Source: Spirochaetaceae bacterium (GTDB taxonomy: Bacteria > Spirochaetota > Spirochaetia > WRBN01). Taken from it: a DNA stretch of 44,203 nucleotides. Positions 40,893 through 44,203 of this stretch are shown here, one piece after another. The notes beneath the pieces are model-generated. The model searched no databases. It was not told the origin of the DNA and saw only the letters and a program-made list of their open reading frames with translations. The first letter of the stretch is position 1. Each line of letters opens with the position of its first letter. The translations under genes were made by a program, and so were the position numbers. The stretch spans positions 1 to 44,203 of the forward strand of contig JAHHUI010000003.1 in assembly GCA_020024055.1 (NCBI GenBank), in the 5' to 3' direction.

Positions 40893-41850
40893 CGCTGGGG
40901 GCCTCTGTGTGTAAAAATCTGCCCCAATGATGCACAAGCAGCACGGTGCACATTAAGGCCACAGCTGATGAGACAAGCCAGGGCATCTGCATCAGATTCG
41001 AAGCCGAGTCCAGTTGATTCAGCATCAGGCCCCAGCTGACAAAGGGTTCTTGAATCCCCACACCCAGAAAACTGAGCATGGCTTCGCTGATAAGCATGAG
41101 GGGCAGGCTGTTCATAAAAGCTGTGCTGAAATAATTGCGCAGCAAAGGCCAGATATGCATGACCATAATATTTCTGCTTTTGGCTCCCTGTGTCCATGCA
41201 CACAGGATATATTCTTTTTCCATGGCTTTATAGGCCAGTGTGCGCACAATTTTTGCCCAATACATCCAGCCCAGAGAGGAAAGAATGAAGATTAATGACA
41301 ATGCTCTGTGCCCTGCAGACGCCGTGGGGGGAATCAGTCTGGCCAGCACCAAAATCAGCAAAATACGCGGTATTGTTTTCAGCAGCTCAGCGACAAACTG
41401 GACAACTTTGTCTGCCCTGCTGTTCATAGCCGAAATGATGCCCATATGAAAAGATAAAAGCATAGACAGCAGTGCAGCACAGGCGGCAATCAGTAAAGAC
41501 AGGCGGCCGCCCCACAGCAGGCGGCTGAACACATCACGGCCAAAGGCATCTGTGCCCAGAATGGCAATCATACCCGTGTCTTCCTTCGTTCCAAACAGAT
41601 GAAGATTGCAAGGAAATATGCCCAGGATTTTATATTGATCTCCCCATGTGAACAGCCCCAATGGGTCCGGCTGCTGTTTGTGATTGTAGACAAAGGGGCC
41701 TGTCCATTTGCCTTCATGCCAAAAATGTATGCGCGAGGGAGGCATGGCGGTATATTGTTCTTTCTGCCTGGCCGGCGAATATGGCGAGAGGAATTCAATG
41801 AAGATAAATAGGAAAATCAGGGTTAAGAAGATGATGAGTGATTTTTTCAT
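40885..41850 (-). CDS. oppC: Oligopeptide-type ABC transporter permease (OppC-like)
   Basis: The 321-residue protein has an N-terminal helix (about 4-24) and a short periplasmic segment. GTDAFGRDVFSRLLWGGRLSLLIA follows, the signature of OppC/DppC permeases, and then five more helices. The coupling loop appears as AMEKEYILCAWTQGAKSRNIMVMHI. The periplasmic insert between helix 1 and the GTDAFGRD motif (about 30-100) is longer than in E. coli OppC. It overlaps the OppB stop at its start and the ATPase start at its end. Confidence 0.92.
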   Translation of the reverse strand: MKKSLIIFLTLIFLFIFIEFLSPYSPARQKEQYTAMPPSRIHFWHEGKWTGPFVYNHKQQPDPLGLFTWGDQYKILGIFPCNLHLFGTKEDTGMIAILGTDAFGRDVFSRLLWGGRLSLLIAACAALLSMLLSFHMGIISAMNSRADKVVQFVAELLKTIPRILLILVLARLIPPTASAGHRALSLIFILSSLGWMYWAKIVRTLAYKAMEKEYILCAWTQGAKSRNIMVMHIWPLLRNYFSTAFMNSLPLMLISEAMLSFLGVGIQEPFVSWGLMLNQLDSASNLMQMPWLVSSAVALMCTVLLVHHWGRFLHTEAPSDA

Positions 41851-42740
41851 AGGATTTTATGATGCCTTGTTGTTGTGCGAAAAAGAATAAAATCTGCTAT
41901 CAGCTGGCCAATTTGCACCAGGCAAGAAAGAATGACAATAATCGCCATAATAAGATTTGTGTCCTGCTGCATGATCGCTGTTTGAAAAAACGGGCCCAGT
42001 GTAGCCAGATTGAAGACAATAGAAATGACAATGGCCCCCGAAAAAAAGCCGGGCAAGTCCTGCATCAGAATGCTGATGCACACAGGGAAAGCATGGCGCA
42101 ACAGGCACAGAAATCTCTGCCGCCGGGAAAATCCCTGTATAGCCAGGGTGCGCATGAATGCCTGCGATTGCAATTGGGTGAAATGAGATTTCAGTACCTG
42201 GAATAATTGCCCAAAGCCGCTGTACATGCCCACCACAGCCGCGCAAAGGAAGAAATGAGAAGATAAAAAGGGAATATAAACAGAGAGCCAAAGTATCAGC
42301 GCCGCCAAAAAGAAATCGGGCAGGGCTAAAGAGATGCGGCCCAGAAAAGTGATCAGTTTGCTTGCCAATGTTTTGTCTTTGTGTGAAACATACAGGGCCG
42401 CAGGCACTGCGGTCAGCCATTTCAACAGAGCAATCACCACACTAAGCGTCAGCGTGGGCATCAGGCGTTCTTTTAATAAAGCATCTACCTTTTGCCCATA
42501 GGCTAAAGACATGCCCCAGTCGCCGCGCAGGGCATTGCCCAGCCAGAAAAAATATCTCTGTCCCAGGCTGCCTTCCCGGCCTTGCGCAGCCCTCAGATTT
42601 TTCATTTGCCCCGCCGAAAGCACGGAATCGCTCATCGTGCTTAGAAAATCTCCCGGCTGTATATCTGTCAACACAAAACATAGAACAGAGATGCACAGCA
42701 AAGTGGGAAAAAAGAGAATCAGGCGATAGGCAACAGACAT
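41847..42740 (-). CDS. oppB: Oligopeptide-type ABC transporter permease (OppB-like), first gene of operon
   Basis: The 297-residue protein has about six helices and the OppB layout: LILFFPTLLCISVLCFVLTDI at the start, then RYFFWLGNALRGDWGMSLAYGQKVDALLKERLMPTL, the typical 'G.S......V...I..R...T' region. The later EAA-like loop is less regular (LQSQAFMRTLAIQGFSRRQRF). The ATG at 42740 lacks a strong ribosome-binding site. The stop overlaps the OppC start (ATGA). Order oppB-oppC-oppD-oppA; the binding protein is last rather than first. Confidence 0.9.
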   Translation of the reverse strand: MSVAYRLILFFPTLLCISVLCFVLTDIQPGDFLSTMSDSVLSAGQMKNLRAAQGREGSLGQRYFFWLGNALRGDWGMSLAYGQKVDALLKERLMPTLTLSVVIALLKWLTAVPAALYVSHKDKTLASKLITFLGRISLALPDFFLAALILWLSVYIPFLSSHFFLCAAVVGMYSGFGQLFQVLKSHFTQLQSQAFMRTLAIQGFSRRQRFLCLLRHAFPVCISILMQDLPGFFSGAIVISIVFNLATLGPFFQTAIMQQDTNLIMAIIVILSCLVQIGQLIADFILFRTTTRHHKIL

Positions 42741-42803
42741 AAATCAATTTAAGCATTCGGAGATTTCTTCTTTCCTGTTTAAAAATATTTGCTCAGGGTA
42801 TGG

Positions 42804-42832
42804 TTGTCTTTTTCTCTCTTCGCCAATACAAT
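42804..42832 (+). promoter_or_regulatory. Predicted promoter of rnhA
   Basis: TTGTCT (42804-42809) and TACAAT (42827-42832) lie 17 bases apart, 26 bases upstream of the rnhA start. Confidence 0.65.
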
Positions 42833-42858
42833 AAGAGGGTAAATAAGGGAGATGGCCG

Positions 42859-43314
42859 GTGAGTGAAAATGCTGTGATTGTGTATACTGACGGGGCCTGT
42901 TCGGGAAACCCTGGCGCTGGCGGCTGGGCCGCGATCATCACAGGCCTTGCCGCTGGCGAGGTGGTGTTGTCTGACGGAGAAAAGCAAACCACAAATAATC
43001 GTATGGAATTAATGGCCGCTATCGCTTCTTTGCGGCATTTGTCACATCAGGCATCTCAAAAAATCATCATCTATACAGACAGTCAATATGTGAAAAACGG
43101 CATTACGGCATGGATAGAAAACTGGAAAAAAAACGGCTGGAAAACAGCGAAAAAAGACCCGGTGAAAAATGTAGATCTTTGGCAGCAGCTGGATGAGCTG
43201 AATGTTATGCTCAGACCGCAGTGGCAATGGGTGAAAGGGCATAACGGGCATGAATATAACGAGCGCTGTGATCAGCTGGCAGTACAGGCTTGTCAAAAGT
43301 TCAAAGAAGAATGA
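42859..43314 (+). CDS. rnhA: Ribonuclease HI
   Basis: The 151-residue protein has all catalytic carboxylates of RNase HI: Asp 11 (VYTDGACSGNPGAGGWA), Glu 50 (NRMEL), Asp 74 (YTDSQYVKNGI) and Asp 138 (RCDQLA), plus His 128 (VKGHNGH). The basic protrusion (WIENWKKNGWKTAKK) is present, as in E. coli. It removes RNA from RNA-DNA hybrids. The start is GTG at 42859, with GGGAG upstream. It is divergent from the opp operon and convergent with the exported protein; only three bases separate the two stops. Confidence 0.96.
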   Translation: MSENAVIVYTDGACSGNPGAGGWAAIITGLAAGEVVLSDGEKQTTNNRMELMAAIASLRHLSHQASQKIIIYTDSQYVKNGITAWIENWKKNGWKTAKKDPVKNVDLWQQLDELNVMLRPQWQWVKGHNGHEYNERCDQLAVQACQKFKEE

Positions 43315-43317
43315 ATC

Positions 43318-44100
43318 TTAGCCTGCCCGGGCAGCCTTGAATCGTGAAACAGTCCAGTTTTTATAGGCATCCATACGATTGAATAATGATTCGTCAGCAT
43401 TCTTTTTCACAAAGCTGGGCGGTGCCTGGCGAATGGAAGACAAAGCATAGATGACAAGATCATTGCCCACGGGGATGATGCTCATATATAATTCGGATTC
43501 TCTTTCTTTGGCCATGGTGAAAATGCCTTTTTTCAGCGGCTGTATATTTTCAATATGCACGCTGAGCACCGGGCCGGCATGATATCTCATTGTCATTTGA
43601 TAATGCACTTTGCCAAAAGTCTCGTCGTCTTGAAAGATGGGAAAACTGATTTCAGGGGTGGGTTTTGAAATGGAAAGATCAGGAATTTTTTCAGAGGTTT
43701 TTTCATCAATGGCATAGAGTTCATAAATCAATGTTTTCACGGCTTTTTCGCTGCGCGAATAAAATTCCAGACCTGTTAATGTGCTGACTTTTAAAAAGGA
43801 ATTTTGCAATTTTAAAACCGGGGCAGCAGGAAGATTGCGCACATAATACACAGCTTCGAGATTAGATTTTGGATTTTTTTCTGATAATTTTTTCTGCATG
43901 GAAAGAAAAGGCTCGATGCGAGGCAGATAGGGAAGTTCTTCGGGCATCGCGTCATTGCTGCGCAGTACTCCTTCTTGTTTCAGGCGCGCAATCTGTTGCT
44001 CATCCAGGGTGGGAAATAGATCCGCCAAAGTGAGGGCGGATATGTGATTCCAGGATGAGAAACATAAGATCAGGCAAAAAAACTTTAGTTTATATTTCAT
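43318..44100 (-). CDS. Exported protein, unrecognised
   Basis: The 260-residue protein has a signal peptide (about 1-22, ending HISALTLADLF). The mature part has no Cys-lipobox and no membrane helices. It is mixed alpha/beta, with a SKPTPEISFPIFQDDETFGKVHYQMTMRYH stretch in the middle and an IIPVGNDLVIYALSSI strand near the end, so a soluble periplasmic protein is likely. I do not recognise a family with confidence; similar proteins may exist in treponemes. It lies just downstream of tRNA-Glu on the same strand, and its ATG is four bases from the tRNA end, so both may be co-transcribed. Confidence 0.7.
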   Translation of the reverse strand: MKYKLKFFCLILCFSSWNHISALTLADLFPTLDEQQIARLKQEGVLRSNDAMPEELPYLPRIEPFLSMQKKLSEKNPKSNLEAVYYVRNLPAAPVLKLQNSFLKVSTLTGLEFYSRSEKAVKTLIYELYAIDEKTSEKIPDLSISKPTPEISFPIFQDDETFGKVHYQMTMRYHAGPVLSVHIENIQPLKKGIFTMAKERESELYMSIIPVGNDLVIYALSSIRQAPPSFVKKNADESLFNRMDAYKNWTVSRFKAARAG

Positions 44101-44104
44101 GGAT

Positions 44105-44177
44105 CATCTCCTACGGGAATCGAACCCGTGTTCTCGGGATGAAAACCCGATGTCCTAGACCTCTAGACGAAGGAGAC
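44105..44177 (-). tRNA. tRNA-Glu (anticodon TTC)
   Basis: The 73-base cloverleaf on the minus strand has a GTCTCCT/AGGAGAT acceptor stem (first pair G-U), an anticodon stem TCGGG/CCCGA around the loop TTTTCAT (anticodon TTC) and a T-arm ACGGG-TTCGATT-CCCGT. The D-arm contains GTCTAGAGGTCTAGGAC. The discriminator is G. The 3' CCA is not encoded (ATCC follows), so it must be added by a nucleotidyltransferase. Confidence 0.97.
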
Positions 44178-44203
44178 AGGTAATTACGAACCTAGCATTT
44201 TGT

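Noticed and set aside
41857..42420. Long open frame on the same strand as oppB in another phase
   Set aside because: It lies wholly within oppB, shows no domain pattern, and oppB has clear permease motifs over the same bases.

Overview
The window looks like part of a chromosome of a motile, anaerobic, fermentative spirochaete of the Treponema/Spirochaetales type. The evidence is a V-type rather than F-type ATPase operon, a flgL-fliW-csrA flagellar block behind a sigma-28-like promoter, short Phe-Ser-Cys lipoboxes, several exported beta-barrel-like proteins, an [FeFe]-hydrogenase maturase (HydF), and poly-G tracts in promoters, which are best known from Treponema pallidum. The assignment is inferred from gene content only. 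TAG, TAA and TGA all serve as ordinary stops.

Layout. 1-5056 (minus): V-ATPase operon in the order H-C-I-K-F-E-A, with subunit A cut by the window edge. 5280-8064: two beta-barrel-like exported proteins, a CYTH phosphohydrolase/cyclase and a secreted EEP-fold hydrolase. 8109-13444: rpsU (apparent AUC start), rbgA, an LCP protein, rsfS, then copper chaperone copZ and ATPase copA. 13460-17863: an A+T-rich accessory island with a HEPN-like protein and two divergent DUF262/DUF1524 (GmrSD-like) genes. 17920-26408: glyS, cstA, two NCS2 permeases, a small membrane protein, a GT5 glycogen-synthase-like enzyme and a methionine aminopeptidase. 26423-28711 (minus): flgL-fliW-csrA-orf. 28887-34356: a Lol/MacB-like ABC pair with a membrane partner, two acyltransferases and hydF. 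34569-36950: amino-acid ABC importer. 37017-38243: tyrS. 38230-42740 (minus): oligopeptide-type ABC importer. 42859-44177: rnhA, an unrecognised exported protein and tRNA-Glu(TTC).

The accessory island is the most interesting part. Each DUF262/DUF1524 gene is preceded by a copy of the same ~130-bp repeat. The repeat consists of the last 23 codons of the HEPN-like gene plus a promoter whose -35/-10 spacer holds a run of 10 or 9 G residues next to a perfect TATAAT. This suggests phase-variable expression of a restriction-like defence module. It also suggests that two divergent alleles were stacked by recombination through conserved flanks. The second nuclease gene has one in-frame amber codon inside its HNH domain and is otherwise open to its natural end.

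Most other genes are housekeeping, in tight operons with ATGA-type overlaps. Import (amino acids, peptides, uracil/xanthine, CstA), ion-motive force (V-ATPase) and hydrogenase maturation fit a fermentative, peptide-using lifestyle. FliW/CsrA links flagellar assembly to post-transcriptional control.
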